From Desulfobacterales bacterium (GTDB lineage: Bacteria > Desulfobacterota > Desulfobacteria > Desulfobacterales > JAIPEE01): DNA of 64,000 nucleotides. The position numbers and the translations under genes were made by a program. The stretch covers positions 1 to 64,000 of the forward strand of contig JAIPEE010000007.1 of assembly GCA_021737275.1 (NCBI GenBank). Reading direction: 5' to 3'. Positions within the stretch are counted from its first letter, which is position 1; each line of letters starts with the position of its first letter. The notes beneath the pieces were generated by a model that had not been told where the DNA came from, searched no databases, and worked only from the letters and a program-made list of their open reading frames with translations. Shown in pieces: positions 1-8,394 of the stretch.

Positions 1-2
1 AG

Positions 3-36
3 GCCGCGCCTTAATAACAATTAATAAAGGCGCGGC
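3..36. repeat. GC-rich inverted repeat (hairpin)
   Basis: Two perfectly complementary 10-base arms, GCCGCGCCTT (3-12) and AAGGCGCGGC (27-36), flank a 14-base AT-only-like loop. The arms are far more GC-rich than the AT-rich sequence that follows. It could be the hairpin of an upstream terminator, since the window edge cuts off its context, or the edge of a small repeat. No clean T-run follows on either strand, so a terminator role is only possible. Confidence 0.45.
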
Positions 37-127
37 GCGCGAATCCGCTATGATGTCAAGTACTTTCTACAATATTTTTTACATTTCTTGTAATTTTTCA
101 AAGAGCAAATGTGTTATGAAACTCTAA

Positions 128-472
128 ACTATAGTTATAAGAAACAAAGAATTAATAGCCAAAGATGTATCTGAAAATGAAATATGGAATATCGTTAATA
201 ACAACAACGCTAAAATTGTAGTTACCGCTATTGGTGGTCAAGGGCATATATTTGGAAGAGGAAATCAACAAATAAGCCCAAGGATTATAAGGAAAGTTGA
301 AAAAGACGGGATAATGGTTATTGCTACTAAAGAAAAATTACTCTCTTTAAAAAATAAAGTTCTTTTAATAGATACAGGGGATATGGCTTTAGATAATGAA
401 TTAACCGGGTATAAAAAAGTTATTGTTGGCTTTAATGAATATACGATATGTAAGGTCGATATACAAACTTGA
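128..472 (+). pseudogene. 5'-truncated remnant of an ATP-NAD kinase family gene (COG3199-like)
   Basis: This open frame of 114 codons begins right after an in-frame TAA (125-127), has no usable start codon and ends in TGA at 472. Its translation closely follows the last quarter of the intact kinase-like protein at 3474-4607: both contain FGRGNQQ, followed by an I/V-rich strand, LLSLK and LLxDTGD. The N-terminal GGDGT nucleotide-binding half is missing and the 127 bases upstream do not resemble it. The remnant is much more AT-rich than the intact gene. It therefore looks like the tail of a diverged, probably separately acquired copy rather than a recent duplicate. A frameshifted gene whose front lies outside the window is less likely, because of the stop and the unrelated upstream sequence. 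Confidence 0.7.
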
Positions 473-524
473 TAACCGACTTTGGTTATGAACCAATATC
501 CGAATAGCGTATAAGGAGGAACAT

Positions 525-1931
525 ATGGAAAAGAAAACGTTTATCCATCCCTACATTCCCAACTCGGTTCCGGAGATCAAGGCAGCGATGCTGAAAGAGG
601 TCGGGTTGAAGAGTGTTTATGACGTGTATAACGAGATACCCGAGCAACTGAGATTCAAGGATAAACTGGATATTCCGGAGGCAATTACTTCGGAGTATGC
701 ACTGAAGCGGCATGTGGAGGAGATTCTTGAAAAAAATGTTACCTGCAGGGAGTATCTGAACTTTCTTGGTGCAGGTTGCTGGCAGCATTATGTTCCTGCC
801 GTGGTGGATGAGATTGTGAACCGCTCGGAGTTTCTGACGGCCTATTGCGGGGCCGGCTACTCCGATATCGGAAAATACCAGGCTCGGTTCGAGTTTAACA
901 GTTTGATGGGAGAGCTGCTGGATATTGATGCGGTGAGTAATCCGATCTATGACTGGGGAGATGCTGCCGGGCGGGCCATCCGAATGGCCTCCCGCATCAC
1001 CGGGCGGAACGAGGTCCTTGTTCCAAAGATTATTGATCCTGATCGTCTTGCAGAGATACGGCAACTCTGTCAGCCCGAGGAGATGTCTAATGCCATCGCT
1101 GTGAGGCTTGTGGACTATGATCCCGAAACAGGCTTGATGGATCTGAATGATTTGACAAAAAAGATATCCAATAAGACCGCTGCCGTCTATTTCGAAACAC
1201 CCTCCTATCTGGGGACAATTGAAGACCAGGGCAAGGAAATAACAGATATCGCCCATAAGATAGGCGCTTTGAGCATTGCCGGTGTGGATCCCATTACGTT
1301 AGGTGTTTTAACACCTCCGGGCAGCTACGGCACAGATCTGATCGTTGGAGATTTACAGTCAATAGGCGTGCATATGCTAGCCGGCGGTGGGCAATCAGGT
1401 TTTATCGCCTTCCGGGATGAAGAGGTATATATCGCCGAATGTCCGCTGGAGATTTACAGTATCATGGAAACCGTTGAAGAGGGAGAATTGGCCTTCGCTG
1501 AAGTTCGATCCGACCGAACCTCCTACGGCAGCCGGGACAAGGGGAAAGACTGGGTTGGTACCGCCTCGGGCCTGTGGACCATCGCCGGCGCCGTATATCT
1601 AACCCTGATGGGACCTGAGGGTATGAGAGAGATTGGTGAGGTTATTGTAAAAAACGCCAAATATACCCAGAACCGCCTGTCCGAAATGGCCGGGGTTTCC
1701 ATCAAATTTTCACAACCGAACTTCAAAGAGTTTATGGTGGATTTCAGCGGAACCGGGAAATCCGTTGCGGAAATTAACCGGGGCCTTCTGAAACGAAAGG
1801 TTTTCGGTGGAAAAGATATCTCCGGTGAATATCCTGAGCTGGGGCAATGTGCGCTCTTCTGTGTAACGGAAATCCACACAAAAGATGATATCGACAAACT
1901 TTGTGTCGATTTGAAGGAGGTTCTGCAATGA
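525..1931 (+). CDS. GcvPA-like protein, divergent glycine decarboxylase subunit 1 homologue
   Basis: The 468-residue protein has the length and fold signature of the N-terminal half of split glycine decarboxylase (P-protein): an opening HPYIPN segment, FLGAGCWQHYVPAVVDEI at about residues 81-98 and a conserved C-terminal NFKEF stretch. The family's usual TPYQ.EISQG signature after the FLGAG block is replaced by CGAGYSDIGKYQARFEFN. The substrate pocket therefore probably differs from that of a true glycine decarboxylase. A strong AAGGAGG precedes the ATG at 525. The gene overlaps the next one by ATGA, so the two subunits should be made together. No lipoyl H-protein, T-protein or L-protein gene is nearby. 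The family assignment is firm; glycine as substrate is doubtful. Confidence 0.85.
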   Translation: MEKKTFIHPYIPNSVPEIKAAMLKEVGLKSVYDVYNEIPEQLRFKDKLDIPEAITSEYALKRHVEEILEKNVTCREYLNFLGAGCWQHYVPAVVDEIVNRSEFLTAYCGAGYSDIGKYQARFEFNSLMGELLDIDAVSNPIYDWGDAAGRAIRMASRITGRNEVLVPKIIDPDRLAEIRQLCQPEEMSNAIAVRLVDYDPETGLMDLNDLTKKISNKTAAVYFETPSYLGTIEDQGKEITDIAHKIGALSIAGVDPITLGVLTPPGSYGTDLIVGDLQSIGVHMLAGGGQSGFIAFRDEEVYIAECPLEIYSIMETVEEGELAFAEVRSDRTSYGSRDKGKDWVGTASGLWTIAGAVYLTLMGPEGMREIGEVIVKNAKYTQNRLSEMAGVSIKFSQPNFKEFMVDFSGTGKSVAEINRGLLKRKVFGGKDISGEYPELGQCALFCVTEIHTKDDIDKLCVDLKEVLQ

Positions 1932-3481
1932 AAGGTATAAAACTGAGAAACTACCATGCGGCAAAATATGATGAGCCGATCATAATGGAGATGGGCGTAA
2001 AGGGCCGGCGGGGGATCATGGTTCCGCCGGTTCATGAAGAAATTGCTGAGTCTGCCGGGGATATAAAAGATCTGATTCCGGAAAAAGCCCGGAGAAAAAC
2101 AGCGCCGAATTTGCCGGAAATAGATCAGTACCACACCCTGATGCACTTCCTGCGGTTGTCTCAAATGACGCTTGGGATGGAGACCGGAATTGATATAGGT
2201 GAAGGAACCTGTACCATGAAATACAGCCCCAAAGTCAACGAAGAGCTGGTGCGTTCCCCTAAAATGGCGGATGTTCATCCGCTGCAACCTGAAAGTACCC
2301 TCCAGGGTATTTTACAGATTACCTATGAACTGCGGAATTATCTCAAGGCTATTTCAGGCCTGGATGAATTTTCCATGCAGACCGGAGGGGGTGCCCATGC
2401 CACCTATATCAACGCCTGTATTACCAGGAAATACCACCAGGACCGCGGGGAACTGGAGCAGCGGAATGAAGTGATAACCACCCAGTTTACCCATCCCTGT
2501 AATGCGGCAACCCCTGCCACCGCAGGATTCAAGGTGATCTTTCTGCCTCATAAAAACGGATATCCTGATATTGATGCGCTGAACTCGGTGGTTTCTGACC
2601 GGACCGCGGCAATTCATATGACCAACCCTGAAGATACGGGGATTTATAATCCGCGGGTTAAGGAATTTACAAAAATTGTCCATGATGCGGGAGGACTCTG
2701 TTTCTATGATCAGGCCAATGCGAACGGAATCATGGGTATTGCCCGGGCCAGAGAGGCGGGGTTTGATGCATGCCATTTCAATCTGCATAAAACCTTTTCA
2801 TCTCCCCACGGCTGTGAAGGCCCTGCAGGAGGGGCATACGGCTGTACGGAAGCATTGGCGCCTTATCTTCCGATACCATTGGTTACCAGAACAAACGATC
2901 ACTACCATCTTGATTTTGACCGGCCAAAGAGTATCGGAAAAGTAAGAAGCTTTTTCGGAAACCTGGAAGTGGTTTTGCGCGCCTACGCCTGGATACGATC
3001 CATGGGACCCGAGGGTTTAAAGACGGCAGCGGAAATTTCTGTTTTAAATAACCAGTACCTGACACATTTGCTCTTACAAATCGATGGGATAACCGCCCCT
3101 TTTGCCGAAGGGAAACCGCGGTTTGAGCAGGTGCGGTTCAGCATGGAAAAACTCAAGGATGAGACCGGATTCGGTTCCCACGAAATTCAGGATCGCATGG
3201 TAGATTTCGGTATTCAGTCTTACTGGCTCAGCCACCATCCCTATGTGGTACCCGAACCGTTTACACCGGAACCCTGTGAAACCTATTCCAAAGAGGACAT
3301 TGAATATTGGGCATCTGTGATTGAACAGGCTTGTAAGGAGGCCAGGGAGACACCCGAAGTGATCCGAAAGGCGCCTCATAATCAGGCTATTCACCGGATA
3401 AAGGACTTTGAACAGGCCGAAGATGCCAAACGGTGGGCCACCACCTGGCGGGCTTATCAGAGGAAAAGGAAGAATGGTTAA
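1928..3481 (+). CDS. GcvPB-like protein, divergent glycine decarboxylase subunit 2 homologue (PLP-binding)
   Basis: The 517-residue protein matches the C-terminal, PLP-carrying subunit of split P-protein. The cofactor lysine is K288 in HFNLHKTFSSPHG. In canonical proteins this is followed by a GGGGPG loop; here the loop reads GCEGPAGG, another sign of altered function. The start at 1928 overlaps the previous stop as ATGA and has AAGGAGG eight bases upstream, so the longer upstream GTG/TTG-type extension is not needed. It forms a translationally coupled operon with the GcvPA-like gene and with the kinase-like gene, whose ATG lies inside the last codons. PLP-dependent decarboxylation or a related reaction on an amino acid is expected; the substrate cannot be read from sequence. 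Confidence 0.85.
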   Translation: MKGIKLRNYHAAKYDEPIIMEMGVKGRRGIMVPPVHEEIAESAGDIKDLIPEKARRKTAPNLPEIDQYHTLMHFLRLSQMTLGMETGIDIGEGTCTMKYSPKVNEELVRSPKMADVHPLQPESTLQGILQITYELRNYLKAISGLDEFSMQTGGGAHATYINACITRKYHQDRGELEQRNEVITTQFTHPCNAATPATAGFKVIFLPHKNGYPDIDALNSVVSDRTAAIHMTNPEDTGIYNPRVKEFTKIVHDAGGLCFYDQANANGIMGIARAREAGFDACHFNLHKTFSSPHGCEGPAGGAYGCTEALAPYLPIPLVTRTNDHYHLDFDRPKSIGKVRSFFGNLEVVLRAYAWIRSMGPEGLKTAAEISVLNNQYLTHLLLQIDGITAPFAEGKPRFEQVRFSMEKLKDETGFGSHEIQDRMVDFGIQSYWLSHHPYVVPEPFTPEPCETYSKEDIEYWASVIEQACKEARETPEVIRKAPHNQAIHRIKDFEQAEDAKRWATTWRAYQRKRKNG

Positions 3482-4607
3482 GACAAAAATCGGTCTCATC
3501 GTGAATCCCGTGGCCGGTATGGGGGGCAAGGTAGGACTGAAAGGTAGCGATGGAGATGATATTTACCGGAGGGCCCTCGAACTGGGGGCGCATCCGGTTT
3601 CGCCGGGGAGAACTCGCAAGGCCCTGGAAATATTATCGGACATAAAGGAAGACGTTGAACTCTATACTTACCCTTTTGAAATGGGGGAGGACGAGGCCAT
3701 TTCCTGTGGATTTACTCCAGTGGTTTTTGGTGCGATTACACCGGGTGCCACCAAGCCGGAAGATACGACCCGGGCTGCAAAAGAGCTGGTCCGGCGGGGG
3801 GTGAGTCTCCTCCTTTTCACAGGGGGGGACGGCACAGCACGCAACATCTATGATGCGGTTTCTGATTCATTTCCGGTGCTGGGAATCCCCGGGGGGGTGA
3901 AAATTCATTCCGGCGTCTATGCTGCCAGCCCGGTAAAAGCGGCCCGGCTTGTGATCGATTTTGTCCGAAACAACGGCAAAATTTCTTTACAAACCGCTGA
4001 AGTGATGGATATCGATGAAGAACTGATCCGTCAGGACAAAGTTTCTGCAAAGCTTTACGGGTTCATGAAGATTCCTTATGAAAGGGGGCTGAATCAATCT
4101 TCAAAAGCCGGCAGCAATCCGGGAGAAGGGGTTCATCAGGATGAAATTGCATCCGATATAATCCATAATATGGATAAGGATGTCATCTATCTGGTTGCCC
4201 CTGGAACGACAACCAAAACTTTTATGGACAAGCTCGGCCTGAAGGGGACGCTTCTGGGAATTGATGCGGTTCGAAATCAAAAGATTGAGGCAACGGATAT
4301 GAATGAAGCCGGCATTCTTGATTTGATGAAACGGGAACCGGATACCCGGTTTAAGATTATTATTGCCATCATCGGGCGCCAGGGGTATCTGTTCGGCCGG
4401 GGAAACCAGCAGTTAAGTGCTGACGTGATCCGGCAGGTCGGCAGGGAGAATATTATCGTCGTTGCTACGGAAAACAAGATTCTCTCGCTTAAAGGAGAGC
4501 CGTTTCTTCTGGATACAGGGGATGAAGAACTGGATAAAGAGCTGGAAGGATATATTAAAGTCATTATCGGATTCGGTAAGCGGCAGGTATACGCTGTGTC
4601 AGCATAG
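3474..4607 (+). CDS. ATP-NAD kinase family protein (COG3199-like)
   Basis: The 377-residue protein carries the NAD-kinase/diacylglycerol-kinase fold motif GGDGTARN near residue 112 and a second conserved block, LGIPGGVKIHSGVYA. The C-terminal domain with FGRGNQQ is typical of the COG3199 branch rather than of housekeeping NadK. The start at 3474 was chosen over an in-frame ATG at 3408 because AGGAAAAGGAAG precedes it and the glycine-rich IVNPVAGMGG strand begins a few residues later. It overlaps the GcvPB-like gene by 8 bases. COG3199 proteins are predicted nucleotide-cofactor kinases often found beside catabolic operons; the true phosphoryl acceptor here is not known. It ends in TAG with a TAA two codons later. 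An AT-rich remnant of a relative lies at 128-472. Confidence 0.8.
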   Translation: MVKTKIGLIVNPVAGMGGKVGLKGSDGDDIYRRALELGAHPVSPGRTRKALEILSDIKEDVELYTYPFEMGEDEAISCGFTPVVFGAITPGATKPEDTTRAAKELVRRGVSLLLFTGGDGTARNIYDAVSDSFPVLGIPGGVKIHSGVYAASPVKAARLVIDFVRNNGKISLQTAEVMDIDEELIRQDKVSAKLYGFMKIPYERGLNQSSKAGSNPGEGVHQDEIASDIIHNMDKDVIYLVAPGTTTKTFMDKLGLKGTLLGIDAVRNQKIEATDMNEAGILDLMKREPDTRFKIIIAIIGRQGYLFGRGNQQLSADVIRQVGRENIIVVATENKILSLKGEPFLLDTGDEELDKELEGYIKVIIGFGKRQVYAVSA

Positions 4608-4619
4608 CTATAATGGAAG

Positions 4620-4650
4620 CAGGACTTCGTTTCAAAATGACGAAGCCCTG
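4620..4650. terminator. Convergent-gene hairpin terminator
   Basis: CAGGACTTCG (4620-4629) and CGAAGCCCTG (4641-4650) form a 10-bp stem with one mismatch between two convergent genes. The T-tracts on both sides are short, so it may be a weak bidirectional terminator. Confidence 0.5.
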
Positions 4651-4672
4651 TCAGTTTAACGTATCCAATGGG

Positions 4673-6022
4673 TTAATCCAATATATTTTCAACGATTTCG
4701 CGGAATATTTTTGTATGGTAATCAACATCTTCTTCAGACGTTTTTGCTGTGATTAATGCCATATTGTGAAATGGTGTCATTAGAATTCCTCTATTCATAG
4801 AAGCAAGATGCATATACTTATCTAATGAATCATCAAATGCAGCTTCTGCTTCAAACCCATTTTTAGCAGGCTCTTTCCTGAACCAGTATTCAGTTCTACA
4901 GCCTAACGAAGTTGTGTTCCAAGGCAGGTCATATTCTTTAATAACGTTTTGTACGCCATCATTGAAACGTTCTGCCAAAGGAATATTTCTGTCATAAAAT
5001 TCTTGAGTAAGCACTTCGCTTAAAGTAGCTCTCATCGCAGCCATAGACAATGCATTGGCTGCTAAAGTGCCACCAACACCGCCAACATCTTCATATTGTT
5101 CTCTTTTACTGTCAGCAGCTGTTTCTCCAAATTCTTTTGTCATTCCATAAGCACCTGTAGGAATACCGGAAGCAATCGTTTTGCCTATAGTGACGGCATC
5201 TGGTTCTAAACCATAAGCCTTTGTATAACCACCAACACCAGTACATATTGTGTGAGTTTCATCAATTATAAGTAATGTTCCATATTTTTTTGTAAGATCT
5301 CTTAAAGCCTTGTGATACCCTTCGATTGGATGAATAATACCAATATTAGTCATTACAGGCTCAGCCAAAACAGCAGCTACATCTCTATCTTTTAAAGCAT
5401 TTTCTAACGCCTCTACATCGTTCCATTCGATCAGCTTTGTCGTTAAGGCAGGGTTTACTTGTGGGCCAACACTACCCGTCTTTGCTATAACATTTGAGTT
5501 TTTGTCAAGAATGGCGACCGTTTCATCCACGCTACCGTGATAACACCAGTTGAATGCGAGAACCTTGTCCCTGCCAGTAGCGTCTCTTGCCAACCGAAGT
5601 ATGAAACGGTTAGCATCAGTTGCACTTGTAGTGAATTGCCAATACTTCATTCCAAAGCGTTTTTGCAGCTCTTCTCCGCTGTAGATTGCATCTTCTGTGG
5701 GAAGCATGAAAGTAGTTCCCTTCTTAACCGCGTCAGAAATTGCTTTTACTGAAGCCTCAGGCGCATGGCCTACCATTGATCCAGTATCACCAAGACAAAA
5801 ATCAACATACCTGTTTCCGTCAACGTCAACAAAATGAGCGCCTTCTGCAGTTTCCACGAAGATTGGATAACTTCCTGCCCATCGCACCATCCAGTTCATT
5901 GGTACGCCTCGAAGCAAACATCCCTTTGCTCTGTCAAACAACGCCTTTGATTTCTTATGAGATTTTTCAAATAACTTGATCTCTTTTTTCTGCTGTTCTT
6001 CTAATTTTTTTCTGTTGATCAT
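4673..6022 (-). CDS. Class III PLP aminotransferase (glutamate-1-semialdehyde aminomutase-like)
   Basis: The 449-residue protein belongs to the class III aminotransferase family. It has the LLIIDETHT aspartate block and the Schiff-base lysine K281 in VTIGKTIASG. A strong GCAGGAGG ribosome site precedes the ATG. It resembles the glutamate-1-semialdehyde aminomutase branch in length and domain order. However, it sits in a catabolic cluster, with no tetrapyrrole gene nearby, and is divergent from an IclR regulator. A role as an amino-acid or omega-amino transaminase supplying the neighbouring enzymes is therefore more likely than haem synthesis. The amino donor and acceptor cannot be assigned. 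Confidence 0.8.
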   Translation of the reverse strand: MINRKKLEEQQKKEIKLFEKSHKKSKALFDRAKGCLLRGVPMNWMVRWAGSYPIFVETAEGAHFVDVDGNRYVDFCLGDTGSMVGHAPEASVKAISDAVKKGTTFMLPTEDAIYSGEELQKRFGMKYWQFTTSATDANRFILRLARDATGRDKVLAFNWCYHGSVDETVAILDKNSNVIAKTGSVGPQVNPALTTKLIEWNDVEALENALKDRDVAAVLAEPVMTNIGIIHPIEGYHKALRDLTKKYGTLLIIDETHTICTGVGGYTKAYGLEPDAVTIGKTIASGIPTGAYGMTKEFGETAADSKREQYEDVGGVGGTLAANALSMAAMRATLSEVLTQEFYDRNIPLAERFNDGVQNVIKEYDLPWNTTSLGCRTEYWFRKEPAKNGFEAEAAFDDSLDKYMHLASMNRGILMTPFHNMALITAKTSEEDVDYHTKIFREIVENILD

Positions 6023-6138
6023 TTTTTGTCCTCCTGCTTTTGTTTAAATAATTAAAATTTAAGGCTATCGCTTTCAAGAGTAAAAAAAATATAAAATTTT
6101 ATTCAATAAAGGTTAATCATAAAGGTAATAAATAGTGT

Positions 6139-6165
6139 TTGACAGGAAAATAAAATCTGTATAAA
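6139..6165 (+). promoter_or_regulatory. Candidate sigma70-type promoter for the IclR gene
   Basis: TTGACA (6139-6144) and TATAAA (6160-6165) are separated by 15 bases, shorter than the optimal 17. It lies in the AT-rich gap between the divergent aminotransferase and IclR genes and points toward the latter. Placement is by consensus only. Confidence 0.35.
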
Positions 6166-6179
6166 ACCAAACAATGCAA

Positions 6180-6216
6180 TTACACATTATGCAATATGGT
6201 TTCACATTATACAATA
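6180..6216. promoter_or_regulatory. Paired 17-bp direct repeats, candidate IclR operator
   Basis: TTACACATTATGCAATA (6180-6196) and TTTCACATTATACAATA (6200-6216) agree at 15 of 17 positions and are spaced 20 bases start to start, about two helical turns. They lie just upstream of the IclR start and downstream of the candidate promoter, as expected for an autoregulatory site also controlling the divergent aminotransferase. The link to the regulator is inferred from position. Confidence 0.45.
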
Positions 6217-6236
6217 CATAAAAAAATTAATTTAAT

Positions 6237-6986
6237 ATGTCAATTAAATCAGTTGGAAAAGCAGTAGAGATTCTAAATTGTTTTAGTGTTCAAAAACCAA
6301 TTCTCGGTATTTCTGATATCAGCCGGATGTTGGGATATACGAAAAGCACTGTTTCGCGGCTACTTTCTACATTGAGTGAATATCACTGTGTTGAGCGGAC
6401 AGACGGCTATGGTAAATACAAATTGGGATACAGAATGCAATTATGGGGAACTGTCAGCCAGGAACTAAATACTCTTCCTGATGTTGCGGATCCGATTATG
6501 GAAAAGCTCAGAGACAAATGCCATGAGGAGGTCTCCCTATATGTAATTCAGGGCGATCACCGGGTTTGTTTGTTAAGGTTTGAAAGCCTTCATGAAATTG
6601 CAAGAGTTGGTACGATTGGAGGGAGATTCCCGCTTCATGCCGGTGCATCAGGAAGGGTGCTTCTTGCATATCTTCCAAAAGAACAGCGTGAAAAAATTAT
6701 GAGCGGCTCTTTAAAGAAATTTACCGGCGGCACTATTATCAATGCTAAAAAAATGGAAGCATCTTTGGCAGAGATTCGAAAGAACGGTTATGGTATCAGC
6801 ACGGGGGAACGAGAGGCGGAAGCGTTTTCCGTAGTTGCGCCTGTCTGGGATGCGTCCGAACGAGTCGTTGCAAGCCTGAGTATTTCCGGACCAAATTTTC
6901 GTCTTACTGAAGATAAATCGGCATTATTTATTAAGAGTGTAGTGTCGGCAGCAAAAGAAATATCGATAAGGTTGGGGCATGTGTAG
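6237..6986 (+). CDS. IclR family transcriptional regulator
   Basis: The 249-residue protein has an N-terminal winged helix-turn-helix (about residues 5-65, including TKSTVSRLLSTL) and the C-terminal IclR effector domain with the FPLHAGASGRVLLAY and YGISTGEREAEAFSVVAPV blocks. No clear Shine-Dalgarno sequence precedes the ATG, so initiation may be weak or nearly leaderless. It sits between the divergent aminotransferase and the enolase-like/glycerate kinase/LarA-like run and probably responds to a small organic acid of that pathway. It is not closely similar to the two IclR proteins at 18.5-20.4 kb. It ends in TAG with TGA two codons later. Confidence 0.9.
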   Translation: MSIKSVGKAVEILNCFSVQKPILGISDISRMLGYTKSTVSRLLSTLSEYHCVERTDGYGKYKLGYRMQLWGTVSQELNTLPDVADPIMEKLRDKCHEEVSLYVIQGDHRVCLLRFESLHEIARVGTIGGRFPLHAGASGRVLLAYLPKEQREKIMSGSLKKFTGGTIINAKKMEASLAEIRKNGYGISTGEREAEAFSVVAPVWDASERVVASLSISGPNFRLTEDKSALFIKSVVSAAKEISIRLGHV

Positions 6987-7090
6987 ATATGAATGGTTTT
7001 TCCCTCATTTAAATAATTTAGAATAAGTTCCTTGAGTTATTTTTGTAAAACAATAATGGCTAAAATTGAGAGCCAAGGAGAACAAGCGTT

Positions 7091-8374
7091 ATGACAAAAT
7101 TTAAAATTTCAAAAATTACTGCAAGAGAGATCATTGATTGTAGAGGATGGCCAACAGTTCAGGCGGATGTATGGGTGGATGGGAAATTGAAAGGAAGAGC
7201 CGATGTGCCGTCAGGGCGTTCTACAGGGACACATGAAGCCCATGAACTTCGGGATGGCGATCAAAAAAGGTATCAGGGTCTTGGTGTTTTAAATGCAGTT
7301 TCCAATGTTAATACTGAGATTAATGATGTGTTGATGGGAATGGATGTCGCGGATCAGCGAAAAATTGATATGACCATGACGGCATTGGATGGCACACCAA
7401 ATAAGAGCAGGTTGGGTGCAAATGCAATATTGGGTGTTTCACTGGCCGCCGCGAGAGCTGCCGCCGGCATTTGTGGTGTTCCTCTTTTTCGATATATCAA
7501 CGCTGCCGGTCATGTTACCCCGGTTCCTCTGATGAATTGTCTTAATGGTGGCAAATTAACTGCCAATGATCTTGAGATACAAGAGTTTATTATTATGCCG
7601 GTGGGAGCAGAATCCTATACACAGGCGCTTGAGTGGACGACTGCCATTAATGAAGTTTTGCGGGATCTGGTTATTGAAAAATATGGTATTATAGCAACCA
7701 ACACCGGAGATGAAGGCGGATTTGCAACACCGATGAAAGGTATATGGGAACCATTTGAGTTTATGTCAAAGGCTGTCGGAAAGGCAGGGTTTTCTGAAGG
7801 AGAGGATATTTTCTATGCAATGGATCTGGCAGCTAATTCATGGTTTGAGAAAGAAAAAAATATCTATCTGCTGGATGGAACTTCCTATGATAGAGATGCG
7901 TTAATTGATTTATATAAACAGGTTGCGAATAAATATCCGGTGGCATCCATGGAAGATCCTCTGCAAGAAGAAGATTTTGAAGGGTTTGCTCAAATAACCC
8001 GTGAACTGGATATGCAAATTGTGGGTGATGATCTTTTTGTCACAAACATTGAACGTCTCAGGCAAGGAATTAAACAGGGTGCTGCCAATGCCATGCTATT
8101 TAAAGTGAACCAGATTGGCACCCTCTCAGAGGCAATGGACGCTGCTGAATTTGCCTATCGAAATAACTATGGCGTACAGGTCTCTGAAAGGTCTGGTGAA
8201 ACGGAAGATCCGATTATTTCAGATCTGGTGGTGGCATTAAATAGTGGTCAAATAAAGACGGGCATGCCCATCCGCGGTGAACGAACATCAAAACATAACA
8301 GGATACTTCAGATAGAAGAAGAACTTGGTGCTTCAGCCGTTTATGCAGGAAAAAATTTCAGGAAACCTGCGTAA
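7091..8374 (+). CDS. Enolase-family protein with altered active site
   Basis: The 427-residue protein aligns end to end with phosphopyruvate hydratase. The metal ligands are retained (FYAMDLAA, SMEDP, VGDDLF), as are the catalytic-acid region (GDEGGF), the QEF glutamate, the base lysine in LFKVNQIGT and the lysine in GQIKTG. Several near-invariant residues are changed. The histidine of the usual SHRSGETED is Glu366 (SERSGETED). The histidine of GGxHA is Leu156. The mobile loop SGAS is SGRS with Arg43, and the SRGNPT block reads CRGWPT. These changes argue against, but do not exclude, ordinary 2-phosphoglycerate dehydration. The gene is directly followed by a glycerate 2-kinase family gene, whose usual product is 2-phosphoglycerate. 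A related 2-phospho-3-hydroxy acid is the natural guess for its substrate. AAGGAG precedes the ATG. Confidence 0.85.
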   Translation: MTKFKISKITAREIIDCRGWPTVQADVWVDGKLKGRADVPSGRSTGTHEAHELRDGDQKRYQGLGVLNAVSNVNTEINDVLMGMDVADQRKIDMTMTALDGTPNKSRLGANAILGVSLAAARAAAGICGVPLFRYINAAGHVTPVPLMNCLNGGKLTANDLEIQEFIIMPVGAESYTQALEWTTAINEVLRDLVIEKYGIIATNTGDEGGFATPMKGIWEPFEFMSKAVGKAGFSEGEDIFYAMDLAANSWFEKEKNIYLLDGTSYDRDALIDLYKQVANKYPVASMEDPLQEEDFEGFAQITRELDMQIVGDDLFVTNIERLRQGIKQGAANAMLFKVNQIGTLSEAMDAAEFAYRNNYGVQVSERSGETEDPIISDLVVALNSGQIKTGMPIRGERTSKHNRILQIEEELGASAVYAGKNFRKPA

Positions 8375-8394
8375 ATACAATTGGAGACAAAAAC

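Noticed and set aside
3-36. Hairpin as a CRISPR repeat or attachment site
   Set aside because: There is only one copy, no spacer pattern and no integrase or tRNA nearby.
121-140. A pylT-like tRNA fragment near a CTCTAAA string
   Set aside because: The surrounding sequence cannot fold into a cloverleaf, and the string is next to the kinase remnant by chance.
486-1256. 256-codon minus-strand frame over the GcvPA-like gene
   Set aside because: It lies wholly opposite a well-supported conserved gene with its own ribosome site; the translation has no domain features.
525-3481. Ordinary glycine cleavage system
   Set aside because: No gcvH, gcvT or lipoamide dehydrogenase gene is adjacent, and signature residues of both P-protein subunits are altered.
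7091-8374. Housekeeping glycolytic enolase
   Set aside because: Two near-invariant active-site histidines and the mobile-loop residue are changed, and the gene lies in a regulated catabolic cluster. Activity on 2-phosphoglycerate is not excluded.
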